From Cognataquiflexum nitidum (lineage in GTDB: Bacteria > Bacteroidota > Bacteroidia > Cytophagales > Cyclobacteriaceae): DNA of 64,000 nucleotides. Of the stretch, positions 34,336 through 43,251 are shown piece after piece; the stretch's first letter is position 1, and each line of letters starts with the position of its first letter. The notes under the pieces are model-generated. The model was not told where the DNA came from and did not search any database. It saw nothing but the letters and a program-made list of their open reading frames with translations. The stretch covers positions 1 to 64,000 of the forward strand of contig NZ_JAKZAM010000021.1 in NCBI RefSeq assembly GCF_022538055.1, written 5' to 3'. A program made the position numbers and the translations under genes.

Positions 34336-36816
34336 TTGAACTTCGACTATCATTCTATTGACCTTCCTATAAAGGACATTATTCCTGAAGTAAAATCCCT
34401 ACTTGCTGCCCATAACACACTAATTGTAAATGCGCCTCCGGGAGCAGGTAAAAGTACACTTTTGCCTCTGGCTTTGTTGGAGGAGAAATTTTTAGAGGGT
34501 AAAAAGATATTGATGCTCGAACCGCGTAGGCTTGCAGCCAAAACCATAGCTTGGCGAATGTCTGATTTGATCGGTGAAAAAGTTGGGGAATCCATTGGAT
34601 TTAGGATCCGGTTCGAAAGCCAAATATCTATAAAAACACGGATAGAGGTAGTAACTGAAGGGATTTTGACGAGGATGTTGCATTCAGATAGTGCGTTGGA
34701 AGATGTAGGAATGGTGATTTTTGATGAGTTTCATGAAAGGAATATCCATGCTGATGTCGCTATGGCCCAATGCCGTGAAGTTCAGCAGATACTTAGACCT
34801 GATTTAAGGATTTTGGTCATGTCGGCAACATTGGATATGCCGCAATTGACAACTCTGCTTCAGGCTCCTGCCATCAAAAGTGAGGGAAAATCCTTCCCTG
34901 TTGTCCATCATTATGTCGGTGATTTTGACCTTGGAATTTTACCTGAGATGGTTTCAAAAACTGTGATAGATGCTTCATTGAAGCATTCAGGAGATATTCT
35001 TGTTTTTTTACCCGGACAGGGAGAGATCAAAAAAACTGAAGCAATATTGAGGAGACAGCTTCCTGATTTCTCAATACACCCATTGTATGGACTGCTGTGT
35101 CCACAAACCCAACATCAGGCTATATTCCCCAATAAAAATGGAAAGCGAAAAGTCGTTTTGGCAACCTCTATCGCAGAAACAAGCTTGACAATTGAAGGCA
35201 TCGAAACAGTAGTGGATTCAGGTTATGGCCGTACCTCCAAGTTTAATCCAAGAACGGGTCTTTCAAAGTTGGAAACCATCAGGATTTCTAAAGATTCAGC
35301 CGACCAGCGCTCTGGAAGGGCGGGTAGACTTGGTCCCGGTGCTTGCTACAGAATGTGGTCACTGCATACCCATTCACAAATGGCTGAGTTTAGGACGCCA
35401 GAGATTTTGGAGGCGGATTTGGCGTCTCTAGTCCTTGATATGGTCCAATGGGGAATCAATGACATACAGCAACTTACCTGGCTGACTCCTCCCCCTTCCG
35501 GACATATTTTTCAAGCTTATGATTTGCTCCATGAAATCAATGCCTTGGAATCAGGAAAAATCACTGCTCATGGACAAAATATTCATGCCATTCCTGCACA
35601 CCCCAGGATCGCTCATATGTTGCTTATGGCGGATCAAATCCAAAAAACAGGTTTGGCCACAGATATCGCCGCCCTGCTTGAGGAAAGAGATCCTTTGGAT
35701 GCGGATTCCGGGGTAGATATCAATCTAAGGCTGGAAGCAATGCGAAGGGCTCGCAAGGAAGACCTATCTCTAAAGGGGATCAACAAAATAGAAAAAGTGG
35801 CTCGACAATATCGTAAAATGCTTCAGATTGAGGAAGAAAACGAGTTTGTAGATCCTTTTGAAACAGGTTTGCTGATCGCTTATGCCTACCCTGAAAGGAT
35901 TGCCTGCTCTAGACCGGGCAACAATGCTCAATTTCAATTAGCAAATGGAAAGATTGCCACGATGGGTCATAAAGACGACCTTGCACACGAATCTTGGCTA
36001 GCTGTATCCCATGTGGATGCAAGAGATGGAATCGGTAAAATATTTTTGGCTTCTCCATTGAATCCCAAGGACCTGTTGCCCATGGTCAAAGAAAAAAAGA
36101 TTGTTAAGTGGGACAAAAGAAACGGGGAATTGGTAGCGGTCAAAAACCTTTGTCTCGGTTCAATTATCTTAAAATCCAGTCCGCTGACCAACCTGTCTGA
36201 AACTGATAGGGCAGCAGCAATCCTGGAAGTTATACGCTCGGATGGAGGTAATTTACTTGATTTTGATGAAGAAACCCAACAGCTTCAAAACCGTGTCAAC
36301 TCCCTAAGGATTTGGAATCCTGATCAAGGATGGCCTGATTTTTCGAGCCATTCACTTCTGAAGATTGCTGATAAATGGCTCTCACCCTACCTCATCGGGA
36401 TCAAAAGAGAAGAAGACCTTCTCAGATTAAAACTGAAAGACATCCTGCTTAACAGCTTGGATTTTGACCAGCAAAAGCTTCTTAAGTCCATGGCTCCGGA
36501 AAAAATAGCTGTTCCGAGCGGAAGCATGATTCCTATACAGTATCAGGGAGATGGAGAATCACCGGTGTTGGCCGTACGTCTTCAGGAAGTATTCGGTTGG
36601 CTCGACACGCCCAAAATTAATGGGGGAAAAATCCCGCTGTTGTTGCACCTTTTATCCCCCGGATTCAAGCCTGTACAGGTGACTTCAGATTTAAGGAGTT
36701 TTTGGATGAACACTTATTTTGAGGTTAAGAAAGAGCTTAAGAGAAGATATCCAAAGCATTCCTGGCCTGAGGAACCATTACAGGCAGAAGCTGTCCGTGG
36801 GGTAAAGCGAAAATAG
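34336..36816 (+). CDS. hrpB: ATP-dependent helicase HrpB
   Basis: 826 residues starting at TTG 34336. A TAA lies in frame two codons upstream and the next Met is residue 60, beyond the Walker A motif, so TTG must be the start. Motifs in order: NAPPGAGKST (32-41), DEFHER (130-135), SATLD, then SIAETSLTIEGI, QRSGRAGRLGPG and the HA2/HrpB C-terminal domains. HrpB is a DEAH-type RNA helicase-like protein whose cellular role is still unclear. Length is normal for the family. Confidence 0.92.
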   Translation: MNFDYHSIDLPIKDIIPEVKSLLAAHNTLIVNAPPGAGKSTLLPLALLEEKFLEGKKILMLEPRRLAAKTIAWRMSDLIGEKVGESIGFRIRFESQISIKTRIEVVTEGILTRMLHSDSALEDVGMVIFDEFHERNIHADVAMAQCREVQQILRPDLRILVMSATLDMPQLTTLLQAPAIKSEGKSFPVVHHYVGDFDLGILPEMVSKTVIDASLKHSGDILVFLPGQGEIKKTEAILRRQLPDFSIHPLYGLLCPQTQHQAIFPNKNGKRKVVLATSIAETSLTIEGIETVVDSGYGRTSKFNPRTGLSKLETIRISKDSADQRSGRAGRLGPGACYRMWSLHTHSQMAEFRTPEILEADLASLVLDMVQWGINDIQQLTWLTPPPSGHIFQAYDLLHEINALESGKITAHGQNIHAIPAHPRIAHMLLMADQIQKTGLATDIAALLEERDPLDADSGVDINLRLEAMRRARKEDLSLKGINKIEKVARQYRKMLQIEEENEFVDPFETGLLIAYAYPERIACSRPGNNAQFQLANGKIATMGHKDDLAHESWLAVSHVDARDGIGKIFLASPLNPKDLLPMVKEKKIVKWDKRNGELVAVKNLCLGSIILKSSPLTNLSETDRAAAILEVIRSDGGNLLDFDEETQQLQNRVNSLRIWNPDQGWPDFSSHSLLKIADKWLSPYLIGIKREEDLLRLKLKDILLNSLDFDQQKLLKSMAPEKIAVPSGSMIPIQYQGDGESPVLAVRLQEVFGWLDTPKINGGKIPLLLHLLSPGFKPVQVTSDLRSFWMNTYFEVKKELKRRYPKHSWPEEPLQAEAVRGVKRK

Positions 36817-37088
36817 AAAGCAAATTTCATAACCTGATTTGAGAACCCTTTAGGTTTCTTTTGATTTCCAACGCTATATTTGCAAATCCTGTAAGTTAAT
36901 TTCTTGAAATACAATTCTTACCTCCCTTAAATTGCTATAGTGTGGTCTAGACTGCCATCTTCCCGATTTTTAGGGTTCATTATTCCAAAATCCGTTTTCA
37001 AAACGCATTAAAATTCCAAATCAATTTCGGTTATCATACAATGTGGGTTAACTTGCTGTATATAAGTTAATTCTTAACCACTATTGAC

Positions 37089-38075
37089 ATGAAATCTCTT
37101 ATCACAGGAGCATCGGGATATTTAGGGCAGAGGCTGGCAATGAAGCTTGCCGAAACAGGTGAGTCAGTACATGCCATGATCCGAAACCCCAAGGCTGTCA
37201 AGACCTTGGAACATCCCAACATCAAGATTTTTTATGGTGATGTTTTGGATGATAACAGCATCAAAACAGCCATGGAAGGCTGTGATACCGTTTTTCATGT
37301 TGCTGCCTTGGCAAGAGTTTGGGCAAGGGATGCAGATGATTTTTATAACATAAATGTAAACGGGACGGCCAATGTCATCCGTGCCTCCCAAGAACTGAAT
37401 ATTTCAAAATTTATACTGACAAGTTCAACTGGCACTATCGGACCTTCGCTGAACCTTCCCAATAATGAGGAAACCCCAAGATGGAGCAGTTTCAACAACG
37501 ATTATGAAATCAGCAAATCAATGGCAGACAAGGAATTGTTGAAACATGCCGCTAACGGATTTCCGGGATTGATTGTCATGCCATCAAGGATTTTTGGCCC
37601 CGGGATAGCTTCCCCAAGTTCCGGGGTCAACAGGATCATAATAGGTTTCATCAAAAAAGGATTTGCAGTCATTCCAAAGCAAAGCGGGGTTATCGGAAAT
37701 TATGGATTCATCGATGATATCGTCAACGGACATATTTTGGCAAGAGATAAGGGAGCAATAGGAGAAAAGTATATCCTTGGAGGGGAAAATAGGACTTTGG
37801 GAGAACTGTTTGAGGCAATAAAAAATCGGGTAAACAAAAACGGATTGATTTTGAAAATCCCTGTGTGGCCTCTGTCTTATTATTCGATGTTTTCCCAATT
37901 TTTGGCAGATCGATTTGGGATCGAGCCAAGAATCACCCCTGACCTGGTCAAGCGATTAGGTCAAAACTCCGCTTTTGACTGTTCCAAGGCAATCTCACAG
38001 CTCGGGTATCACATTACCCCATTTGAGGAGGCGATTGAAGCAACTGTCCGATTTTTAACCAAAGCACAAGACTGA
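37089..38075 (+). CDS. Extended SDR / NAD-dependent epimerase-dehydratase
   Basis: 328 residues. N-terminal TGASGYLGQRLA (6-17) is the TGxxGxxG nucleotide site, DVLDDNSI and GCDTVFHVAALA follow, and YEISKSMADKEL near 141 holds the Tyr-x-x-x-Lys catalytic pair, with SST nearby as the Ser. The profile is closest to dihydroflavonol-reductase-like and HpnA-like extended SDRs. The 3' half includes a small helical substrate cap. Substrate unknown, no operon. Confidence 0.88.
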   Translation: MKSLITGASGYLGQRLAMKLAETGESVHAMIRNPKAVKTLEHPNIKIFYGDVLDDNSIKTAMEGCDTVFHVAALARVWARDADDFYNINVNGTANVIRASQELNISKFILTSSTGTIGPSLNLPNNEETPRWSSFNNDYEISKSMADKELLKHAANGFPGLIVMPSRIFGPGIASPSSGVNRIIIGFIKKGFAVIPKQSGVIGNYGFIDDIVNGHILARDKGAIGEKYILGGENRTLGELFEAIKNRVNKNGLILKIPVWPLSYYSMFSQFLADRFGIEPRITPDLVKRLGQNSAFDCSKAISQLGYHITPFEEAIEATVRFLTKAQD

Positions 38076-38474
38076 AAAATCACTTTGTCATGATTACCAG
38101 AGCAATATGAAGAGTTGGTAAAATCCTTGGCTGTAGAATCTGTCAAAAGCGCTATGGGCCATTTTTGGCAGCTTTTCCAAATACAGGGTTGCCTGTTTTT
38201 TGTGATCTTGTCAAATCTAATTTTAGGATTTATGCAGACTTTTTTGTCTAGACCTGCACAATGCTCAAGTTTTTAAGGACCTATTCAGGAGGATAAAAAA
38301 ATAAAAGTATCCGATTTTTACTCTTAAAAACCATGCAAGTGTGGGAGGAAATTACCAGTATTCCAATATGAAATTTTATAGATGCCTACGATGTAAAAAG
38401 TAAAGCCAAAAAAATACTTTAAATGATCCCTGAAACCGGGACAAATTTTATAGAGAATAGCTATCGGGAGAAAA
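38076..38474. other. Intergenic region, no gene seen
   Basis: About 400 bases between convergent genes. I find no ORF with coding character and no convincing terminator hairpin. Confidence 0.5.
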
Positions 38475-39092
38475 TTAGAGGTTGTCCAGATAACCTAAAA
38501 GATTTAGGAAACAAGCAACAGAAAACGGTGTAACCTGCATTTCATCCATTTTGGCCAAATAGATATCACGCACCTCTTTGTATCTGCTTGGATTGTATAA
38601 TTTGGCTAAGGCTATGCCACGTGAAGACCTGTAGGTAAAATTTTGGGTTACAATGTTTCTATCAGGATCTTCATTGAAAAACCTCTCCAATTTAACTCCT
38701 TTGGAATAGCTGTCCATCCAAGGAAACCCGTCTTTGACAAGGAAGTCTTCTACTTTTTGGATTACAGAATTTATCTCCATGTCATTTTCCAAAAAATACC
38801 TCTTTGGCATTTTAGGATCAATTTTATCCAAGGTTTCAACCAAAGTGATGCTCCTGTCTTTGTAATCCCCAAGTGTCGGCAAGAATTTATGTATGATGGA
38901 TTCAACAAGATCAAACCTTACCCCCAGATGGTACTCCAAATAAGAAGCATCATTGAAGTGGGTATGATGAAAGAAAATGATCTGCTTTCCTTGATTTGTG
39001 GTTTTAGAATAATGAAGCTGTTTCTTTTCCAAGCTGAAGCCGAAATCAGCAAGGAATTCCTCATGCAACAATATCATTTCTTTTATTTTCAT
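38475..39092 (-). CDS. Uncharacterised 205-residue protein
   Basis: ATG at 39092. No signal peptide or membrane segment, mixed alpha/beta. Notable stretches are KQIIFFHHTHFNDASYLEYHLGVRF (His-rich) and a C-terminal IALAKLYNPSRYKEVRDIYL. Architecture resembles small DUF4304-type proteins found near polymorphic toxins, but I cannot support a family. Monocistronic. Confidence 0.65.
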   Translation of the reverse strand: MKIKEMILLHEEFLADFGFSLEKKQLHYSKTTNQGKQIIFFHHTHFNDASYLEYHLGVRFDLVESIIHKFLPTLGDYKDRSITLVETLDKIDPKMPKRYFLENDMEINSVIQKVEDFLVKDGFPWMDSYSKGVKLERFFNEDPDRNIVTQNFTYRSSRGIALAKLYNPSRYKEVRDIYLAKMDEMQVTPFSVACFLNLLGYLDNL

Positions 39093-39380
39093 GGATTATT
39101 CCAATTTTATATTTGATATAACGATTAATGTGATCTTGTATTATAAACTTTTTTATAATATTTATGTTTCATTTTCAAGTGAATTCCAAATGGTCTGTCT
39201 GATATAAATCTTAGCAGGCTTATCACTTAAGTATTGAAACTGAAATACTATTTCTAATTTTGAGAGGATTGAAAATCTTAAATACAACATTTACACTCGA
39301 CCAAAATGCAACGATCGTATTTTTTATGTATGTAAGATACAAAAATTAGACCATTTTCATTCTTAAGAATAAAAAAAATT

Positions 39381-40094
39381 ATGTATTGGGTAAATATTAG
39401 TGATGAAAAAGTAAATAAACTGCTTTCCTTTTGCACAAAAGCAGATTTTAATTTTTCTTATAATACATTCAGGAAAATAATATTGGTTAAAAAACCCCAA
39501 TCTTCTGAGGAAATAAAGATCAGGCATTCAATTCAAAGTAAGTTTTTGATAGAAGATAATTCCCTTCAATACCAGGATTTTCAGAATCTGGTTATTGTCT
39601 CCATAAAGTCAGGAATGGCGGTTACAGCTTTTTATGAAAATGGCCAATTGACAGACCATAAGGTATTTAGGGCATATATGGTCCGGAAGAAACAGGGGAA
39701 AAGCCAAATCAAACATTTAAAAACCAAAGGAAAATCAAGAGCTGGTTCAAGAGTTCGGCTACAGGAGACTTTGGAATTTTTTGAAAACATCAACGAAAGG
39801 CTTCAATCCTTTTTTGAAGAAAATCGGGTAGACCTTATAGCTTTGGGCTGTTCTCCTACTTTAGTCCCATATTTTTTCAACAGTAAAAAGGCCACTCCCT
39901 TTGAAAAGTCAGATCCAAGGATATTCAAAATTCCTATACATGTTCCTTCAGCCACATTTGAAAATATGGAAAAAACCTATCGCACTATTTCTCAAACCAA
40001 AATATGGGTAGATCACAATAATGAAGTACTGCTGCGCCCCTATCTAGCACAAGTATTTCCCAAACTAGAGGAGGACAGTGGGGAAGATTGGTAA
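39381..40094 (+). CDS. VLRF1-like (Vms1/ANKZF1-type) putative peptidyl-tRNA release factor
   Basis: 237 residues, no signal peptide. The centre reads MAVTAFYENGQLTDHKVFRA, a strand-turn-strand, then VRKKQGKSQ with GKSQ at 106-109 in the place of the GGSQ/GGQ loop (candidate catalytic Gln109), then KGKSRAGSRVRLQETLEFFE, which matches the K-x-G-x-S-A-G-S-x-x-R segment of the eRF1-like VLRF domain. Finally VDLIALGCSPTLVPYFF. In eukaryotes these enzymes cut nascent chains from stalled 60S subunits. Bacteroidota members are known computationally. Cytoplasmic ribosome rescue is inferred here. Followed by an exported protein gene after 60 bp. Confidence 0.62.
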   Translation: MYWVNISDEKVNKLLSFCTKADFNFSYNTFRKIILVKKPQSSEEIKIRHSIQSKFLIEDNSLQYQDFQNLVIVSIKSGMAVTAFYENGQLTDHKVFRAYMVRKKQGKSQIKHLKTKGKSRAGSRVRLQETLEFFENINERLQSFFEENRVDLIALGCSPTLVPYFFNSKKATPFEKSDPRIFKIPIHVPSATFENMEKTYRTISQTKIWVDHNNEVLLRPYLAQVFPKLEEDSGEDW

Positions 40095-40154
40095 GGCCTA
40101 GGATTAATTTCTTGGAACAGTTATTGGGGTAAATCCGAAAAATTTACCCTTGAT

Positions 40155-40724
40155 ATGTATAAAACAGTTCTCATTTTGTTTATCTGCATACAGTCTTTTT
40201 TTGTTCAGGATATTTTTGCACAGCGCTATGGCAGTGCATTGGGCCTAAGGATGGGCAATAACTCCAATGGCAGGACAATCGGACTTTCCGGACAACAGCG
40301 TGTCTTTAAACACGTTACTTTGGAGGGTATTGTTCAATCGGATTTTGATAGAAACACGACCTTACATTTGCTGGTGCAAAAGCATAAACCTATCATTTCC
40401 AAGGGTTTTAATTATTATCTAGGGGCGGGAGTATCTTCAGGGTGGGAGGAAAGTTTCGTCAAAATACCGGAATCAAACCAAATCATCCATACCTATGGCA
40501 ATCCGACCACTGGTGTAGACCTTGTAGGCGGGATAGAAATGACGCTTGCCAATACAGTCATTTCTTTAGATTACAAGCCAAACTTTAACCTTTCGGGCAG
40601 GGAAGAATTTTTGCGTAGTCAAGTGGGTATTTCCGCCAGGATTGTCTTGGTCAAAAGCAAAGAACAGGATAAAAAAAGAAAGAAAAGGCTAAGGGAAAAA
40701 AGAAAATCAAAGCGGAGGAAGTAG
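40155..40724 (+). CDS. Exported beta-rich protein with basic tail
   Basis: 189 residues with a signal peptide (LILFICIQSFFVQDIFAQ). The mature part alternates hydrophobic and polar residues in short beta strands (GSALGLRMGNN, HVTLEGIVQSDFD, FNYYLGAGVSSGWEES), consistent with a small outer-membrane beta-barrel. The end is a highly basic tail with nine or more Lys/Arg (KKRKKRLREKRKSKRRK). Function unknown. It lies 60 bp after the VLRF1-like gene on the same strand, although the two proteins belong in different compartments. Confidence 0.7.
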   Translation: MYKTVLILFICIQSFFVQDIFAQRYGSALGLRMGNNSNGRTIGLSGQQRVFKHVTLEGIVQSDFDRNTTLHLLVQKHKPIISKGFNYYLGAGVSSGWEESFVKIPESNQIIHTYGNPTTGVDLVGGIEMTLANTVISLDYKPNFNLSGREEFLRSQVGISARIVLVKSKEQDKKRKKRLREKRKSKRRK

Positions 40725-41260
40725 GCGGTTGACGAGGTGAATAAAGGATTTAATTGTTTTATTGGTATTAGAGGTTTTAATTGTTATTGCTGAATTAAAT
40801 CTTGAATCTTGTGGATAAATTTGAATCTTGGAGCTTTTTCGTTATTGGGTTTTCAGATTATGGACAGGCAGGGATGAATTTTTTCAGGTGAGAAAGGTTG
40901 CACTATCCCTTACTTTGGTACTTCTTACCTCTTACTTTAGTATGGCTTTGCTAGGAAGAATGCAGTTCGGTTAAGAAAGTTTGACGGCAAGGAAGCAATC
41001 AGGCACTATCAACGACCTTGTTGTTTTCCAGAAATGTGTTGTGAGTTAGAGGTAAAATCCAAGAAATCTCTCCTCCAATTTTTATATTGATGTTCTAAGT
41101 TCTTAGAAAATTCTAAACTAAATTTTAGTTTAGTCTGTTTGTAAAGGTTTTTGGATATTAAAAGATGTGATTTGCTAGGCCAACTTAACTATTGTATGGT
41201 TTGAATTATTCTTATTTTCGACTATATTTTAAGAATAATTGAAATCTGAAAAGAGAAATT
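40725..41260. other. Intergenic region, no gene seen
   Basis: About 535 AT-rich bases with no credible ORF or structured element; it should contain the promoter of the TPR-HTH regulator gene. Confidence 0.5.
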
Positions 41261-43123
41261 ATGAATTGTCCGTGTTTTTTTGGTTTTATTTGGATGCTAC
41301 TCCTCTCCCCTATACTTGAGGCAAAATCCCAAAATTCAGACAGCCTGCTTGCGGTCTATCATTCCAGTGAGGAAGGGCAAGCAAAACTCTCGGCACTTCA
41401 CCAATTGTTCCTTTCCTACCTTAATAATGATCCGGCTAAAGCGGGCCTTTACGCCAAAGAGCAACTTTTGTATGCAGAAAGTATAGGTGACCTGCTTGGG
41501 ATAGGTATGGCAAATTATAATTTTGGGGTACTGTCCAACAACAGAAATCAGTTTGATTCTGCCGCCTTTTGGTACAAGAAAGCACTTGGATATTTTGAAG
41601 AAGCCGAAAATCCTGAAAAAATAATCCTTGTCAAGTATGGCCAGGCAATTCTTGCATATTATGATGGGGATTACCCTGCTGCTTTGGATCTGTTGGAGGA
41701 TAATGTCCGTTTGACTCTAGAGACTCAGTCTGATTCATCAGGATTAGGTGATGAATACCATATGATTGGCATGGTAAGTATGCGGCAGGGTAATTTGAAT
41801 ATCGCCCTTTCAAAAACACTCCGGGCAGTTAGAATTTTTGAAAAATCCCGAAATCAGGTGGGTTTGGCAGATGCTTACAACACCCTCGGTGGTATAGAAA
41901 GCAGTTTGGGTAACTTCAATAAATCCATTGAGTATAACCTGCTTTCTCTGAAAATATATCAGGAAAGTAATGACAAACTGTATGAGGCGCAGGCATTGAA
42001 TGATATAGGTAACAGCTACTATTATCTAAAACAATATGATGAAGCTATTTCCCACCTGATGCAGAGTGCGGACCTTTCTCGACAACTTGAATTTAAAGAC
42101 TTGGAAGCAACCGCCTATACCAACCTTGGTAAAACCTACACTGCCAGGAAGGAATATATACAGGCAATTGAAATTCTCTTAAAAGGGCTAAAACTGGTAG
42201 AGGAAACAGAAACACTTTTAAAAATCGTAGAAATCTGTAACGAACTTGGTAAATGCTATCAAGGGCTCAATAGATTCGATACCGCCATTCAATATTTTGA
42301 TCGCTCTATTGAGCTGGCAGGAAATAATGGCATACTTGAAGCATTGAGCAAAGCCTACCTCTATCGGTCGGTTTCCAATGAAAGTGTCAACAACCTAAAG
42401 GATGCCTATGAGGATTATAGAAAATATGCAGCACTAAAGGATTCTATTTTTAATGTTGCTAAATCCCAACAAATTGAGGAGTTACGCGCAATTTTTGAAT
42501 TAGAAACCAAGGACAATGAAATCCAGATTCAGCAGAATTCCATTCAACTTCTTGAGCAAGAAGCACAGATTGCCTCTCTCCAAAAAATACTTTTGGGTTT
42601 AGGTTTGATCGCGATGGCATTGGTCGGCGGTTTTGGATGGTATGCTTTTCGGCAGAAATTCAAAAAAAACGAGGTTATCAGGAAACAGATGGATGCTGCC
42701 CTACATTATAAATCCAGAGAACTCACTACCCAAGCCCTGCATCTTGCCAAAAAGAATGAGACTCTTGGTATTTTAAAAGACATTGCCCAAAAGGGAAAAG
42801 AAAACGAAAACCCGGAAGTATATCACAAGTTGATCCAGACGATCAGTGCTGACCTCAGAGAAGACAAGGGTTGGCATATATTTGCAAGTTTTTTTGAAGA
42901 GGTTCACCCGGATTTTTTTTCACGTGTAGCTGCTGCCTGTCCCGGTCTGTCACCCAATGATTACCGCCTGATGGCATTGATTAAGATGAATCTTTCCTCC
43001 AAGGAAATCGCCAATATCCTTTGTATTTCCATTCCCGGGATCAAAAAAGCCCGTCAACGGCTCCGAAAAAAGTTAGGACTTGAATCAGGAGACTCGCTTG
43101 AAGAGGCTATAATTACACTTTAA
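41261..43123 (+). CDS. TPR sensor with C-terminal HTH (LuxR/FixJ-like) output
   Basis: 620 residues. Signal peptide, then about eight TPR-like repeats (for example NYNFGVLSNNRNQFDSAAFWY and ATAYTNLGKTYTARKEYIQAIEI), a coiled segment near 430, one membrane helix ILLGLGLIAMALVGGFGWYAF near residues 447-467, and a cytoplasmic C-terminus with the HTH: LSPNDYRLMALIKMNLSSKEIANILCISIPGIKKARQRLRKKL. This is the common Bacteroidota one-component design in which exported TPRs control a DNA-binding end. It sits 128 bp upstream of the interrupted lipoprotein gene on the same strand and may regulate it. Confidence 0.87.
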   Translation: MNCPCFFGFIWMLLLSPILEAKSQNSDSLLAVYHSSEEGQAKLSALHQLFLSYLNNDPAKAGLYAKEQLLYAESIGDLLGIGMANYNFGVLSNNRNQFDSAAFWYKKALGYFEEAENPEKIILVKYGQAILAYYDGDYPAALDLLEDNVRLTLETQSDSSGLGDEYHMIGMVSMRQGNLNIALSKTLRAVRIFEKSRNQVGLADAYNTLGGIESSLGNFNKSIEYNLLSLKIYQESNDKLYEAQALNDIGNSYYYLKQYDEAISHLMQSADLSRQLEFKDLEATAYTNLGKTYTARKEYIQAIEILLKGLKLVEETETLLKIVEICNELGKCYQGLNRFDTAIQYFDRSIELAGNNGILEALSKAYLYRSVSNESVNNLKDAYEDYRKYAALKDSIFNVAKSQQIEELRAIFELETKDNEIQIQQNSIQLLEQEAQIASLQKILLGLGLIAMALVGGFGWYAFRQKFKKNEVIRKQMDAALHYKSRELTTQALHLAKKNETLGILKDIAQKGKENENPEVYHKLIQTISADLREDKGWHIFASFFEEVHPDFFSRVAAACPGLSPNDYRLMALIKMNLSSKEIANILCISIPGIKKARQRLRKKLGLESGDSLEEAIITL

Positions 43124-43251
43124 CCGATCTTTTAACTGATTTAAGTTACGAGTATACCATTTGTCCCCCCTTGTTTTTTAGCTTTTCATTGGGTTTTGAA
43201 TAGGTTTGATTTTGTCAGTTTTGGCATTTTCAACCTTTTATAAAGCTTAAC

